A stretch of 64,000 bases of DNA. Source: Actinoallomurus vinaceus. GTDB taxonomy: Bacteria > Actinomycetota > Actinomycetes > Streptosporangiales > Streptosporangiaceae. The DNA lies in assembly GCF_039542055.1 (NCBI RefSeq), contig NZ_BAABHK010000015.1, forward strand, positions 124,001 to 188,000. The letters are read 5' to 3'. A program made the translations under genes and the position numbers. The notes beneath the pieces were generated by a model. It was not told the origin of the DNA and did no database searches. It saw only the letters and a list, made by a program, of their open reading frames with translations. Every line of letters starts with the position of its first letter. Position 1 is the stretch's first letter. Positions 51,246 to 59,873 of the stretch are shown one piece after another.

Positions 51246-52018
51246 CCGTCGCCGACGTCCGCGCCGAGCCGCTGAGCCGGCGGCTGCTCACCGCCGAGAT
51301 CTGGGTCGTCTTCGCGGTGTCTCTGGGCGCGAGCGGAGTCCAGGCGCTGCTGCAGCTGATCGCCTCGCTCACCCGGCCGAAGGCGCTGTCGCACCAGAAG
51401 GCGCTGATCGTCGGCTCGTACGCGCCCGGACGGCCCTGGATCGACCTGACGTTCCAGCTGTTCGGCATCGCGAGCGCGCTGGCGCCGGTCGCGCTCGTCG
51501 CCTACCTGCTGGCCCGCTCGGGCGAGTCCCTCAAGACGCTCGGCGTGGACCGGCGCGAACCGCTGCGGGACACCCTGCGGGGCGCGGCGCTGGCCGCCGT
51601 CGTCGGCGGTACGGGCCTCGCGTTCTACCTCGCCGCGTACTACTCGGGGGCCAACCTCGCCGTCGTCCCGGCCCAGCTGCCGGCGGTCTGGTGGCGCATC
51701 CCGGTGCTGCTGCTGTCCGCCGCGCAGAACGGCGTGCTCGAAGAGGTCATTGTCGCCGGGTACCTGCTGCACCGGCTGTCGCAGCTCGGCTGGTCGCCGG
51801 CCCGGGCCCTGACGCTGAGCGCCGTGCTGCGCGGGTCGTACCACCTCTACCAGGGGTTCGGCGGCTTCGCCGGGAACCTGATCATGGGGCTGCTGTTCGG
51901 TGTCCTGTACCGGCGATGGGGCCGTGCCACGCCGCTCATCGTCGCCCACACCCTGATCGACGCCGTCACGTTCGTCGGCTACACGCTCCTGCACGGACAC
52001 GTGTCCTGGCTGCCCTGA
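51242..52018 (+). CDS. CPBP family intramembrane glutamic protease
   Basis: 258 aa from GTG 51242, overlapping the enoyl-CoA hydratase stop by 4 bp (GTGA). At least six hydrophobic helices are visible. The CPBP (Abi/Rce1-like) catalytic motifs are present: GVLEEVIVAGYLLHRL (motif with paired Glu), RGSYHLYQGFGGFAGNLIMG (second His motif) and VAHTLIDAVTF (third motif with conserved His/Asp-like polar residue). Such proteases cleave in or near membranes and may process peptides or modify prenylated substrates. The coupled hydratase gene suggests joint expression but no shared reaction. Confidence 0.85.
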   Translation: MTVADVRAEPLSRRLLTAEIWVVFAVSLGASGVQALLQLIASLTRPKALSHQKALIVGSYAPGRPWIDLTFQLFGIASALAPVALVAYLLARSGESLKTLGVDRREPLRDTLRGAALAAVVGGTGLAFYLAAYYSGANLAVVPAQLPAVWWRIPVLLLSAAQNGVLEEVIVAGYLLHRLSQLGWSPARALTLSAVLRGSYHLYQGFGGFAGNLIMGLLFGVLYRRWGRATPLIVAHTLIDAVTFVGYTLLHGHVSWLP

Positions 52019-52201
52019 GCGCCACGTCTTTCTTCCTCTTTCATGGGTTTTCACGGCCGATCACCGGGCCGGTCGGACGGCCCCGCGGGCAACCCGCCTG
52101 CTCGGATGCGGGGCCGGACGTGCGGCGATCTCGGCCAGGAAACTCCCCGTTTACACGGTTGATACATTCCTCTTGACAACCCTTTCGCGCGCCTTGGATG
52201 G

Positions 52202-52215
52202 TGGGAGCGCTCCCA
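52202..52215. promoter_or_regulatory. CebR box upstream of cebR
   Basis: TGGGAGCGCTCCCA is a perfect 14-bp palindrome identical to the established CebR consensus. It ends 45 bp before the regulator's GTG, at or just after the expected promoter. It should give cellobiose-relieved repression of cebR and probably of the downstream GH48 gene, for which no separate box is seen. Confidence 0.85.
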
Positions 52216-52260
52216 CACCCCCGCCACTCGAGCCATTAGCGCCCGAAGGGAGTCATTTCC

Positions 52261-53286
52261 GTGAACGGAAGGGAACTCTCCGCACCCTCCTGCACCGTCG
52301 AGACGCCGACGCTCGCCCACGTCGCCGCCCTCGCCGGAGTCTCACCCGCCACGGCCTCACGTGTCATCAACGGGACCGCCCGGGTCAGCCCGCGCGCCCG
52401 CTCCCGCGTCGAAGAGGCCGTTCAGCGGCTCGGCTACGTGCGTCACCGCGCCGCCCCCGCGGACCGCCGCAGCGGGTCGATCGCGGCGGTCGTCTGTGAG
52501 GACGACGCCCGCGTGTTCACCGACCAGTTCTTCGCCCGATTGTTCTCCGGCGTCCGGCGCGAGCTCGGCGACGAACGCGAGCTCGTCGTCCTGATCGTCG
52601 GGCGGTCCGGCCGCTGGGGCACCGTCGCGGAGTACCTGCGCGGCGGCCGCGCCGACGGCGTGCTCCTCATCAGCGCGCACGGTGCCCCGGCCATGGCCCT
52701 CCGGCAGACGGGGGTCCCCGTTCTGCTGGCCGGGCGTCCCCTCTGGACGACGCCGCTGCCGTACGTCGACGCCGACAACCGTGGCGGCGCCCGTACGGCG
52801 GTCGACTATCTGCTCAAGTGCGGACGCCAGACGATCGGGACGATCGCCGGTCCGCCCGACCGGGCCGTGGGGGTCGACCGCCTGGCCGGTTACCGCGCGG
52901 CCGTCGGCGACGCCGGCCTGCCCACCTCCGGACTGATCACCTACGGAGACCTGCATCAGGCGTCGGGCGAGCACGCGATGAACCGCCTGCTGGATCGCAG
53001 GCCCGACATCGACGCCGTGCTGTGCGCCTCCGACCAGATGGCCGTGGGAGCGCTGCGCGCCCTGCGCCGCACCGGCCGCCGGGTCCCGGACGACGTGGCC
53101 GTCGTCGGCTTCGACGACTCGCCGATCGCCGGGCGCGTCCGTCCACGGCTGACGACCGTACGCCGGCCGATCGAGGACATGGGCGTCCGGATGGCCCGCG
53201 AGCTGCTCGGCCGCATCGCCGGGGACGCGCCCGTCGGCCAGGGCGTCGTGCTCAACACCAAGTTGATCATCCGCGACTCCGCGTGA
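52261..53286 (+). CDS. cebR: LacI family regulator, probable CebR
   Basis: 341 aa from GTG 52261 with AAGGGAG upstream. The HTH and hinge are PTLAHVAALAGVSPATASRVINGTARVSPRARSRVEEAVQRLGY. The effector domain is periplasmic-binding-protein-like (FFARLFSGVRRELGDERELVVLIVG, GRADGVLLISAHG, YVDADNRGGARTAVDYLL, PDIDAVLCASDQMAVGALRAL, VAVVGFDDSPIAGRVRPRLTTVRRPIEDMG). The perfect TGGGAGCGCTCCCA sites before this gene and before GH6 identify it as a cellobiose-responsive CebR homologue. GH48 follows after 80 bp in the same direction. Confidence 0.9.
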   Translation: MNGRELSAPSCTVETPTLAHVAALAGVSPATASRVINGTARVSPRARSRVEEAVQRLGYVRHRAAPADRRSGSIAAVVCEDDARVFTDQFFARLFSGVRRELGDERELVVLIVGRSGRWGTVAEYLRGGRADGVLLISAHGAPAMALRQTGVPVLLAGRPLWTTPLPYVDADNRGGARTAVDYLLKCGRQTIGTIAGPPDRAVGVDRLAGYRAAVGDAGLPTSGLITYGDLHQASGEHAMNRLLDRRPDIDAVLCASDQMAVGALRALRRTGRRVPDDVAVVGFDDSPIAGRVRPRLTTVRRPIEDMGVRMARELLGRIAGDAPVGQGVVLNTKLIIRDSA

Positions 53287-53319
53287 CCCCGGCCCCGTAC
53301 GGCCGGACCCCCTCAGCAG

Positions 53320-53336
53320 CCGGCCCGGCGGGCCGG
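53320..53336. other. Small hairpin between cebR and GH48
   Basis: CCGGCCCG and CGGGCCGG form an 8-bp inverted repeat with one central base, 33 bp after the cebR stop. It could be a weak attenuator. A good ribosome site, AGGAGGA, follows at 53351 for GH48. Confidence 0.3.
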
Positions 53337-53366
53337 TGGTGCCCCCCGTCAGGAGGAAAACCGCCC

Positions 53367-56288
53367 ATGAAGAGACGGCAGAGGTGGCGACCGCTCATGG
53401 TCGTCCTGTCGCTCCTGGCCGGCGTGCTCGTCGCCGGTCCCGGAGCGCGCGCCGCCGATGTGCAGTGCAAGGTCGACTACTCGGTCAACGACTGGGGTTC
53501 GGGCTTCACCGCCAACATCACGATCACCAACCTCGGTCCGGCGATCAACGGCTGGACCCTGAAGTACTCCTACACCGGAAACCAGACCCTGACGCAGGGC
53601 TGGAGCGGCACCTGGTCGCAGTCCGGCAAGGACGTCACCGTCACCAGCCTGAGCTACAACGGCGCGATCGCCACCAACGGCACCGTCAGCGTCGGCGGCA
53701 ACTTCAGCTACAGCGGCACGAACGCCAACCCGACGTCCTTCTCCCTCAACGGGACGACGTGCACGGGCGCGCACAAGGCCCCGACCGTGGCGCTGACCAG
53801 CCCGGCGGCCGGCTCGACGTACACCTCGGGCGCGACGATCCCGCTCGCCGCCACGGCGAGCGCGAACGACGGCGCGACCATCAGCAAGGTCGAGTTCTAC
53901 AACGACACGACCCTGCTCGGCACCGACACCTCCGCGCCGTACTCCTTCGACTGGGCGAGCGTGCCGGCGGGGGACTACTCGCTGTACGCCAAGGCCTATG
54001 ACAGCCAGGGCGCCACGGCCGAGTCCACGCCGGTCGGCGTGCACGTCGCCAGCGGTCCCGCGGTCGTCGCGAGCCCGACCGCCCTGGCGGTCCAGCAGGG
54101 CAAGACCGGGACGTTCGGCGTGAAGCTCTCCAGCCAGCCGTCCGGAAACGTCACCGTCACGGTCGCGCGGGCGAGCGGCAACACCGGCCTCACGGTCTCC
54201 GCGGGCGCCACGCTGACCTTCACCTCGTCCAACTGGTCGACCGCGCAGAACGTCACGGTCACCGCGGATGCATCCAGCACGGGCGCGGCGACCTTCACCG
54301 CCAAGGCGACCGGGTACGACACGGCGAGCGTCACCGTCACCGAGACCAAGTCGAACGGCGCGTACGAGGACCGCTTCCTCACCCTCTACAACAAGATCAC
54401 CGACCCGGCCAACGGCTACTTCAGCAAGGAGGGCATCCCGTACCACTCGGTGGAGACGCTGATGGTCGAGGCGCCGGACCAGGGGCACGAGACCACCTCC
54501 GAGGCCTACAGCTACCTGATCTGGATGCAGGCGGTGTACGGGAAGGTCACCGGCGACTGGAGCAAGTTCAACAACGCGTGGGCGCTCATGGAGAAGTACA
54601 TGATCCCCACCCACGCCGACCAGCCCACCAACAGCTTCTACAACGCGAGCAAGCCCGCGACGTACGCGGCCGAGCACGACCTGCCCGAGCAGTACCCGTC
54701 GCAGATCGACTCCGGCGTCTCCGTCGGCCAGGACCCGATCGCCGCCGAGCTGAAGTCCGCGTACGGCACCGACGACGTGTACGGCATGCACTGGCTGCAG
54801 GACGTCGACAACACCTACGGCTACGGCGACACCCCCGGCGGCGGCTGCGAGGAGGGCCCGAACACCAAGGCGCCGTCCTACATCAACAGCTACCAGCGCG
54901 GCCCGCAGGAGTCGGTCTGGGAGACGATCCCGCAGCCGACCTGCGACAAGTTCGCCTACGGCGGCAAGAACGGCTACCTGGACCTGTTCATCAAGGACTC
55001 CAGCTACGCCAAGCAGTGGAAGTACACCGACGCCCCGGACGCCGACGCGCGCGCCATCCAGGCCGCGTACTGGGCCGACACCTGGGCCAAGCAGCAGGGC
55101 AAGGGCTCGGACGTGTCCGCCACCGTCGCCAAGGCGGGCAAGATGGGCGACTACCTGCGGTACTCCTTCTTCGACAAGTACTTCAAGAAGATCGGTAACT
55201 GCACCAGCCCGAGCTGCCCGGCCGGCACCGGCAAGGACAGCGAGCACTACCTGCTGTCGTGGTACTACGCCTGGGGCGGCGCGACCGACACCAACGCCGG
55301 CTGGGCGTGGCGGATCGGCGACGGCTCCTCCCACTCCGGCTACCAGAACCCGATGGCGGCGTACGCCCTCACCAACGACTCGGCGATGGCGCCGAAGTCC
55401 GCGACGGGCGTTGACGACTGGAAGAAGAGCCTGCAGCGGCAGCTGGAGTTCTACCGCTGGCTGCAGTCCTCCGAAGGCGCGATCGCGGGCGGGGCGACCA
55501 ACAGCTGGGGCGGGGCGTACGGCACGCCGCCGGCCGGCGACTCCACCTTCTACGGCATGGCCTACGACTGGCAGCCGGTCTACCACGACCCGCCGAGCAA
55601 CCAGTGGTTCGGCTTCCAGGCGTGGTCGATGGAGCGGGTCGCCGAGTACTACTACGTCACCGGTGACAGCAGTGCCAAGACGCTGCTGAGCAAGTGGGCG
55701 GCGTGGGCGACGGCCAACACCAAGCTGAACGCCGACGGGACCTACCAGATCCCCTCGACGCTGCACTGGAGCGGCCAGCCCGACACCTGGAACGCCTCCA
55801 GCCCGGGTTCGAACGCGGGCCTGCACGTCACGATCGCCGACTACACCAACGACGTCGGCGTGACGGCGGCGTACGCCAAGACTCTGGCGTACTACGCGGC
55901 CAAGTCCGGCGACACCACGGCCAAGTCGACCGCGCAGACCCTGCTCGACGACATGTGGAGCAAGAACCAGGACGGGATCGGCATCTCGGTGCCCGAGACC
56001 CGTACGGACTACAACCGGTTCAACCAGGCCTACAGCACCTCGACCCCCAACCACGACGGCGTCTACGTGCCGTCCGGCTGGACCGGGACGATGCCGAACG
56101 GCGACAAGATCGACAGCAGTGCGACGTTCCTGTCGATCCGCTCCTGGTACAAGCAGGACCCCGCCTGGTCGAAGGTCCAGTCGTACCTGAACGGCGGAGC
56201 CGCGCCGAGCTTCAACTACCACCGGTTCTGGGCGCAGGCGGACATCGCCATGGCGATGGCGACCTACGGCCAGCTGTTCGACCAGTGA
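53367..56288 (+). CDS. Secreted reducing-end cellobiohydrolase (CBM2-Ig-GH48)
   Basis: 973 aa from ATG 53367 with AGGAGGA upstream; an in-frame extension to 52818 lies inside cebR. A signal peptide ends at ARAADV. The CBM2 is at about 32-133 (VDYSVNDWGSGFTANITITNLG, WSGTWSQSG, NPTSFSLNGTTC). Two Ig-like domains follow at ~139-230 and ~230-328. The GH48 catalytic module fills 332-973 (YHSVETLMVEAPDQGHETTSEAYSYLIWM, YGMHWLQDVDNTYGYGD, ESVWETIPQPTCD, WQPVYHDPPSNQWFGFQAWSMERVAEYYY). The layout matches actinobacterial Cel48A processive exocellulases. It works outside the cell with the GH6 and GH5 enzymes encoded next. Confidence 0.95.
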   Translation: MKRRQRWRPLMVVLSLLAGVLVAGPGARAADVQCKVDYSVNDWGSGFTANITITNLGPAINGWTLKYSYTGNQTLTQGWSGTWSQSGKDVTVTSLSYNGAIATNGTVSVGGNFSYSGTNANPTSFSLNGTTCTGAHKAPTVALTSPAAGSTYTSGATIPLAATASANDGATISKVEFYNDTTLLGTDTSAPYSFDWASVPAGDYSLYAKAYDSQGATAESTPVGVHVASGPAVVASPTALAVQQGKTGTFGVKLSSQPSGNVTVTVARASGNTGLTVSAGATLTFTSSNWSTAQNVTVTADASSTGAATFTAKATGYDTASVTVTETKSNGAYEDRFLTLYNKITDPANGYFSKEGIPYHSVETLMVEAPDQGHETTSEAYSYLIWMQAVYGKVTGDWSKFNNAWALMEKYMIPTHADQPTNSFYNASKPATYAAEHDLPEQYPSQIDSGVSVGQDPIAAELKSAYGTDDVYGMHWLQDVDNTYGYGDTPGGGCEEGPNTKAPSYINSYQRGPQESVWETIPQPTCDKFAYGGKNGYLDLFIKDSSYAKQWKYTDAPDADARAIQAAYWADTWAKQQGKGSDVSATVAKAGKMGDYLRYSFFDKYFKKIGNCTSPSCPAGTGKDSEHYLLSWYYAWGGATDTNAGWAWRIGDGSSHSGYQNPMAAYALTNDSAMAPKSATGVDDWKKSLQRQLEFYRWLQSSEGAIAGGATNSWGGAYGTPPAGDSTFYGMAYDWQPVYHDPPSNQWFGFQAWSMERVAEYYYVTGDSSAKTLLSKWAAWATANTKLNADGTYQIPSTLHWSGQPDTWNASSPGSNAGLHVTIADYTNDVGVTAAYAKTLAYYAAKSGDTTAKSTAQTLLDDMWSKNQDGIGISVPETRTDYNRFNQAYSTSTPNHDGVYVPSGWTGTMPNGDKIDSSATFLSIRSWYKQDPAWSKVQSYLNGGAAPSFNYHRFWAQADIAMAMATYGQLFDQ

Positions 56289-56294
56289 ACGAGC

Positions 56295-56325
56295 GCCCCG
56301 GGGACGCGGCCCGCGTCCCCGGGGC
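56295..56325 (+). terminator. Hairpin after GH48
   Basis: A perfect 15-bp GC-rich stem, 56295-56309 with 56311-56325, begins 7 bp after the GH48 stop. With the CebR box 43 bp further on, it separates the cebR-GH48 transcript from that of GH6. Confidence 0.7.
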
Positions 56326-56367
56326 CCCGACCGACGGCCCCGATGGCCACGGAGCGACCCCGGCGAG

Positions 56368-56381
56368 TGGGAGCGCTCCCA
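56368..56381. promoter_or_regulatory. CebR box upstream of GH6
   Basis: A second perfect copy of TGGGAGCGCTCCCA, 25 bp before the GH6 ATG. It indicates a CebR-controlled promoter for the GH6 gene, independent of the cebR promoter. Confidence 0.85.
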
Positions 56382-56406
56382 AACCGTCCGAGGAGGACAC
56401 ACCCCG

Positions 56407-58116
56407 ATGAGATCCAACCCCCACCGCGGCCTGGCGCTGCGGATGGACCGGGCGGGCGTGGCGATCGCCGCGCTCCTGCTCGGCCTCGTATCAGTGCTGT
56501 TCGGCATGGGCCGGGCCCACGCGGCCGTCGGCTGCCAGGTCACCTACTCGGTGAACCAGTGGAACAACGGCTTCACCGCCAACATCGGCATCACCAACCT
56601 CGGCGACCCGCTCAGCTCCTGGACCCTGGAGTGGGACTTCGCCGGCAACCAGCAGGTCACCCAGGGCTGGAGCGGCACGTTCGCCCAGTCCGGCAAGCAC
56701 GTCACGGTCAAGAGCCTGTCCTACAACGGCAGCCTCGGCACCAACGCGTCGACGTCGCTGGGCTTCAACGCCTCCTACTCCGGGACGAACGACGCCCCGA
56801 CGTCGTTCTCCGTGAACGGCACCACCTGCAACGGGTCCTCCGGCGGCGGCACCCCGACGCCCACCCCGACCCCGACGCCGCCACAGAGCGGATCCCATGT
56901 CGACAACCCGTACGTCGGCGGCAAGGGCTACGTGGACACCGAGTGGTCCGCTGAGGCCAAGGCCGACGGCGGCACCGCGATCGCCAACCAGCCGACCGCG
57001 GTGTGGCTGGACCGCATCGCCGCGATCAACGGCGCGAACGGCGGGATGGGGCTGCGCGCCCACCTCGACGCGGCGGTCTCCCAGGGCGCGAGCTACGCGC
57101 AGTTCGTCATCTACGACCTGCCCGGCCGCGACTGCGCCGCTCTGGCCTCCAACGGCGAGCTCGGCGCGACGGATCTCGGCCGCTATCAGACCGAGTACAT
57201 CGACCCCATCGCGTCGATCATGAGCGACTCGAAGTACGCGAACCTCAAGATCATCACCTACATCGAGCCGGACTCGCTGCCGAACCTCGTCACCAATGTC
57301 AGCGGCAACACCGCGACCACCGCGTGCCAGACGATGCAGCAGAACGGCAACTACGTGAAGGGCGTCCAGTACGCACTGAACAAGCTGCACGCGATCAGCA
57401 ACGTCTACACCTACCTCGACGCCGGGCACCACGGCTGGCTCGGCTGGGACAGCAACTTCGGCCCCGCCGCGCAGTTGTTCGCCACCGTCGCCAAGGGCAC
57501 CACGGCCGGCGTGAACAGTGTCGACGGCTTCGTCATCAACACCGCCAACTACTCGCCGACCACCGAGCCGTACCTGCCGGTCAACAGCCAGACCCGCCAG
57601 TCGAAGTGGGTGGACTGGAACTGGTACGTCGACGAGTCGACCTTCGGGGCGGCGTTCCGCCAGCAGCTGATCTCGGACGGCTTCTCCTCGTCCATCGGCA
57701 TGGTCATCGACACCTCCCGCAACGGCTGGGGCGGCGCGGCCCGCCCGACCGGGCCGAGCTCGGCCAGCGACATCAACACGCAGGTCAACGCCGAGCGCGT
57801 CGACCGCCGGCCGCACGTCGGCGACTGGTGCAACCAGTCCGGCGCGGGCCTCGGGGCACGGCCGACCGCCTCTCCGGCCGCCGGCTTCGACGCCTACGCG
57901 TGGGTCAAGCCGCCGGGGGAGTCCGACGGCTCCAGCAAGTCCATCCCGAACGACGAGGGAAAGGGCTTCGACCAGATGTGCGACCCGAACTATGGCGGGA
58001 ATGTGCGCAACGGCAACAGCCCGAGCGGCGCCCTGCCGGACGCGCCTCTGTCCGGCCACTGGTTCTCCGCGCAGTTCCACCAGCTCATGCAGAACGCCTA
58101 CCCGTCGGTGTCGTAA
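56407..58116 (+). CDS. Secreted cellobiohydrolase (CBM2-GH6)
   Basis: 569 aa. A long signal peptide ends near ARAHAAVG. The CBM2 follows at about 40-147 (QVTYSVNQWNNGFTANIGITNLGDPLSSWTLEWDF). A Thr-Pro linker (GGGTPTPTPTPTPPQSG) joins the GH6 domain at ~163-569. GH6 signatures are VIYDLPGRDCAALASNGEL (catalytic acid Asp) and ITYIEPDSLPN, plus WNWYVDESTFG and VIDTSRNGWGGAARPTG. Length and order match exo-acting Cel6B-type non-reducing-end cellobiohydrolases. It complements the reducing-end GH48 enzyme and is preceded by its own CebR box. Confidence 0.95.
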   Translation: MRSNPHRGLALRMDRAGVAIAALLLGLVSVLFGMGRAHAAVGCQVTYSVNQWNNGFTANIGITNLGDPLSSWTLEWDFAGNQQVTQGWSGTFAQSGKHVTVKSLSYNGSLGTNASTSLGFNASYSGTNDAPTSFSVNGTTCNGSSGGGTPTPTPTPTPPQSGSHVDNPYVGGKGYVDTEWSAEAKADGGTAIANQPTAVWLDRIAAINGANGGMGLRAHLDAAVSQGASYAQFVIYDLPGRDCAALASNGELGATDLGRYQTEYIDPIASIMSDSKYANLKIITYIEPDSLPNLVTNVSGNTATTACQTMQQNGNYVKGVQYALNKLHAISNVYTYLDAGHHGWLGWDSNFGPAAQLFATVAKGTTAGVNSVDGFVINTANYSPTTEPYLPVNSQTRQSKWVDWNWYVDESTFGAAFRQQLISDGFSSSIGMVIDTSRNGWGGAARPTGPSSASDINTQVNAERVDRRPHVGDWCNQSGAGLGARPTASPAAGFDAYAWVKPPGESDGSSKSIPNDEGKGFDQMCDPNYGGNVRNGNSPSGALPDAPLSGHWFSAQFHQLMQNAYPSVS

Positions 58117-58158
58117 GACGCCGGTGACCGTCACGCGGGTCTGACCCGCGCCACCGAC

Positions 58159-58197
58159 GCCGGGCGGAGGCGATGCCTCATGGCGCCTCCGCCCGGC
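58159..58197 (+). terminator. Hairpin between GH6 and GH5
   Basis: A perfect 14-bp stem, GCCGGGCGGAGGCG (58159-58172) with CGCCTCCGCCCGGC (58184-58197), lies 42 bp after the GH6 stop. It may terminate or attenuate transcription into GH5. No CebR box follows it, so GH5 regulation is uncertain. Confidence 0.6.
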
Positions 58198-58278
58198 CCT
58201 CCACGGGGGACCTGCTTCCACGGGCGAGGACAGACCACGCAGCCTCGTCCCGTGCTCGAACCGCCGGAGGGAGTCTCG

Positions 58279-59436
58279 TTGACCTCGCCGCTCAGACGCG
58301 TTCCCAGCGTCGTGACCACCATCGTCGCCCTGCTCGCCCTGGCCCTCGTGCCCATCGTCGGACGGGCCGGCCCGGCGAGCGCCGCCGGCACCGGCTACTG
58401 GCACACCAGCGGCCGGCAACTGCTCGACTCGCAGAACCAGCCCGTTCGGATGACCGGCATCAACTGGTTCGGAGCCGAGACCAACACGTACGCGCCGCAC
58501 GGCCTGTGGAGCCGCAACTACAAGGACATGCTGGAGCAGATCAGGAGCCTGAACTACAACACGCTCCGGCTGCCGTACTCCAACCAGCTCTTCGATCCCG
58601 GATCCACGCCGAACAGCATCGACTTCACCAAGAACGCCGACCTGGCCGGCCTGGGCGGCCTGCAGATCCTCGACAAGATCATCGATTTCGCCGGGCAGCT
58701 CGGCCTGAAGGTCGTGCTCGACCGGCACCGGCCCGACTCCGGCAGCCAGTCCGCGCTCTGGTACACCAGCGCCTACCCGGAGTCCCGGTGGATCTCCGAC
58801 TGGAAGATGCTCGCCCAGCACTACGCGGGCAACAGCACGGTCATCGGCGCGGACCTGCACAACGAGCCGCACAGCCCCGCCTGCTGGGGCTGCGGCGACC
58901 AGTCCACCGACTGGCGGCTCGCCGCCGAACGCGCCGGCAACGCCATCCTGGGGGTCAACCCCAACTGGCTGATCATCGTCGAGGGCGTCGACAGCTACAA
59001 CGGGGACGGCTACTGGTGGGGCGGCAACCTCCAGGGCGCCGCCTCGGCCCCCGTACGGCTGAACGTCGCGAACCGCCTCGTCTACTCCGCGCACGACTAC
59101 GCGACCTCCGTCTACCCGCAGCCGTGGTTCTCCGACCCGACCTTCCCGAACAACCTGGCCGCGATCTGGGACAAGAACTGGGGCTACCTGTACAAGAAGA
59201 GCGTCGCGCCGGTCCTCCTCGGGGAGTTCGGCACGACGCTCCAGGACCCGCGCGACCAGACCTGGCTCAGGACGCTGCTCGCCTACCTCGGCACGGGCGC
59301 CGGCGGGATGAGCTTCACGTACTGGTGCTGGAACCCCAACTCCGGTGACACCGGCGGAATCCTGAACGACGACTGGGCCACGGTCAACACCACGAAGCAG
59401 GCCTACCTCACCCCCTACCTGATCCCTCCGAGCTGA
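58279..59436 (+). CDS. Secreted endo-1,4-beta-glucanase (GH5, E1-like)
   Basis: 385 aa from TTG 58279, which has GGAGGGAG five bases upstream; an in-frame ATG at 58180 is less likely because it lies near the terminator hairpin. The signal peptide ends near SAAGTG. The catalytic domain closely resembles the Acidothermus E1 endoglucanase (GH5_1): GTGYWHTSGRQLLDSQNQPV, GLWSRNYKDMLEQIRSLNYNT, LKVVLDRHRPDSGSQSALWY, the acid/base Glu in DLHNEPH and the nucleophile in LLGEFGTT. No CBM is attached. It makes new chain ends for the GH6 and GH48 exoenzymes. Confidence 0.93.
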   Translation: MTSPLRRVPSVVTTIVALLALALVPIVGRAGPASAAGTGYWHTSGRQLLDSQNQPVRMTGINWFGAETNTYAPHGLWSRNYKDMLEQIRSLNYNTLRLPYSNQLFDPGSTPNSIDFTKNADLAGLGGLQILDKIIDFAGQLGLKVVLDRHRPDSGSQSALWYTSAYPESRWISDWKMLAQHYAGNSTVIGADLHNEPHSPACWGCGDQSTDWRLAAERAGNAILGVNPNWLIIVEGVDSYNGDGYWWGGNLQGAASAPVRLNVANRLVYSAHDYATSVYPQPWFSDPTFPNNLAAIWDKNWGYLYKKSVAPVLLGEFGTTLQDPRDQTWLRTLLAYLGTGAGGMSFTYWCWNPNSGDTGGILNDDWATVNTTKQAYLTPYLIPPS

Positions 59437-59452
59437 CCGGAGGCCGGGGGCT

Positions 59453-59490
59453 CGCCTCCCGGGGGCGGTGACGCGCCCTCCCGGGAGGCG
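59453..59490 (+). terminator. Terminator hairpin after GH5
   Basis: CGCCTCCCGGG (59453-59463) pairs with CCCGGGAGGCG (59480-59490), with an inner GGGCG/CGCCC pairing that makes it almost one continuous stem. It starts 16 bp after the GH5 stop. Confidence 0.7.
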
Positions 59491-59501
59491 ACCGCCAGAC
59501 G

Positions 59502-59669
59502 GGGCGCCGGGGTCGACCCAACGGTGGGAGCGCCGCGATCCCGGCGCCCTTTCGTCGTGCCCGAAAAATCGCGATCCGACGGCAACCTTCCGCGCACCTG
59601 GAACGACTGGACGAGTGGAACGCCGGGGTCGCCACCGAACGGTGTGGGAGCGCCGGGCGACCCCGGCGT
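59502..59669. repeat. Two related long stem-loops with conserved loop
   Basis: Stem 1 is GCGCCGGGGTCG near 59504-59515 with CGATCCCGGCGCC (59536-59548). Stem 2 is a perfect 14-bp pair, 59620-59633 with 59656-59669. Both loops hold the same core: ACCCAACGGTGGGAGCGCCG in one and ACCGAACGGTGTGGGAGCGC in the other. The two copies lie about 116 bp apart in a gene-free stretch. They may be tandem bidirectional terminators or a small repeat family; the loops contain a CebR half site. Confidence 0.6.
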
Positions 59670-59873
59670 CCCGTTCACGACCCGCCGCGCCGGTCGCTGG
59701 GTCTGCGAGCCCAGTGCGGAGCGGTCAGATTGAGACTGCGGACCCTGGCACCCGGTACGCCCCGAACGGCGGTGCCGCGTGCCGCGTCTGACGGCGGGCG
59801 GGCGGCCTCCGCCGTCGCACCGCCCCGGGCGAGGTTGGCCTGGGCCACGCGGGGTGGTGGCGGCCAGGGCGGT
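59670..59873. other. Remainder of the gap before the ADP-ribosylglycohydrolase gene
   Basis: About 200 bp of GC-rich DNA between the stem-loop repeats and the convergent stop at 59874. I see no gene, operator or RNA structure here beyond the repeats to the left. Confidence 0.3.

Noticed and set aside
53349..56543. A 1064-codon open frame on the minus strand opposite the GH48 gene
   Set aside because: It is the antisense shadow of a high-GC gene. The plus strand shows a complete CBM2-GH48 enzyme with signal peptide and ribosome site, and the minus product is Arg/Val/Gly-rich with no domain.
56491..59094. Minus-strand frame of 867 codons across GH6 and GH5
   Set aside because: It crosses two well-defined plus-strand enzymes and a terminator, so it is a compositional artefact.
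59521..59655. Two partial CebR boxes (TGGGAGCGCCG)
   Set aside because: Only the left half of the palindrome is present and both lie in hairpin loops after the operon, so they are not listed as operators.
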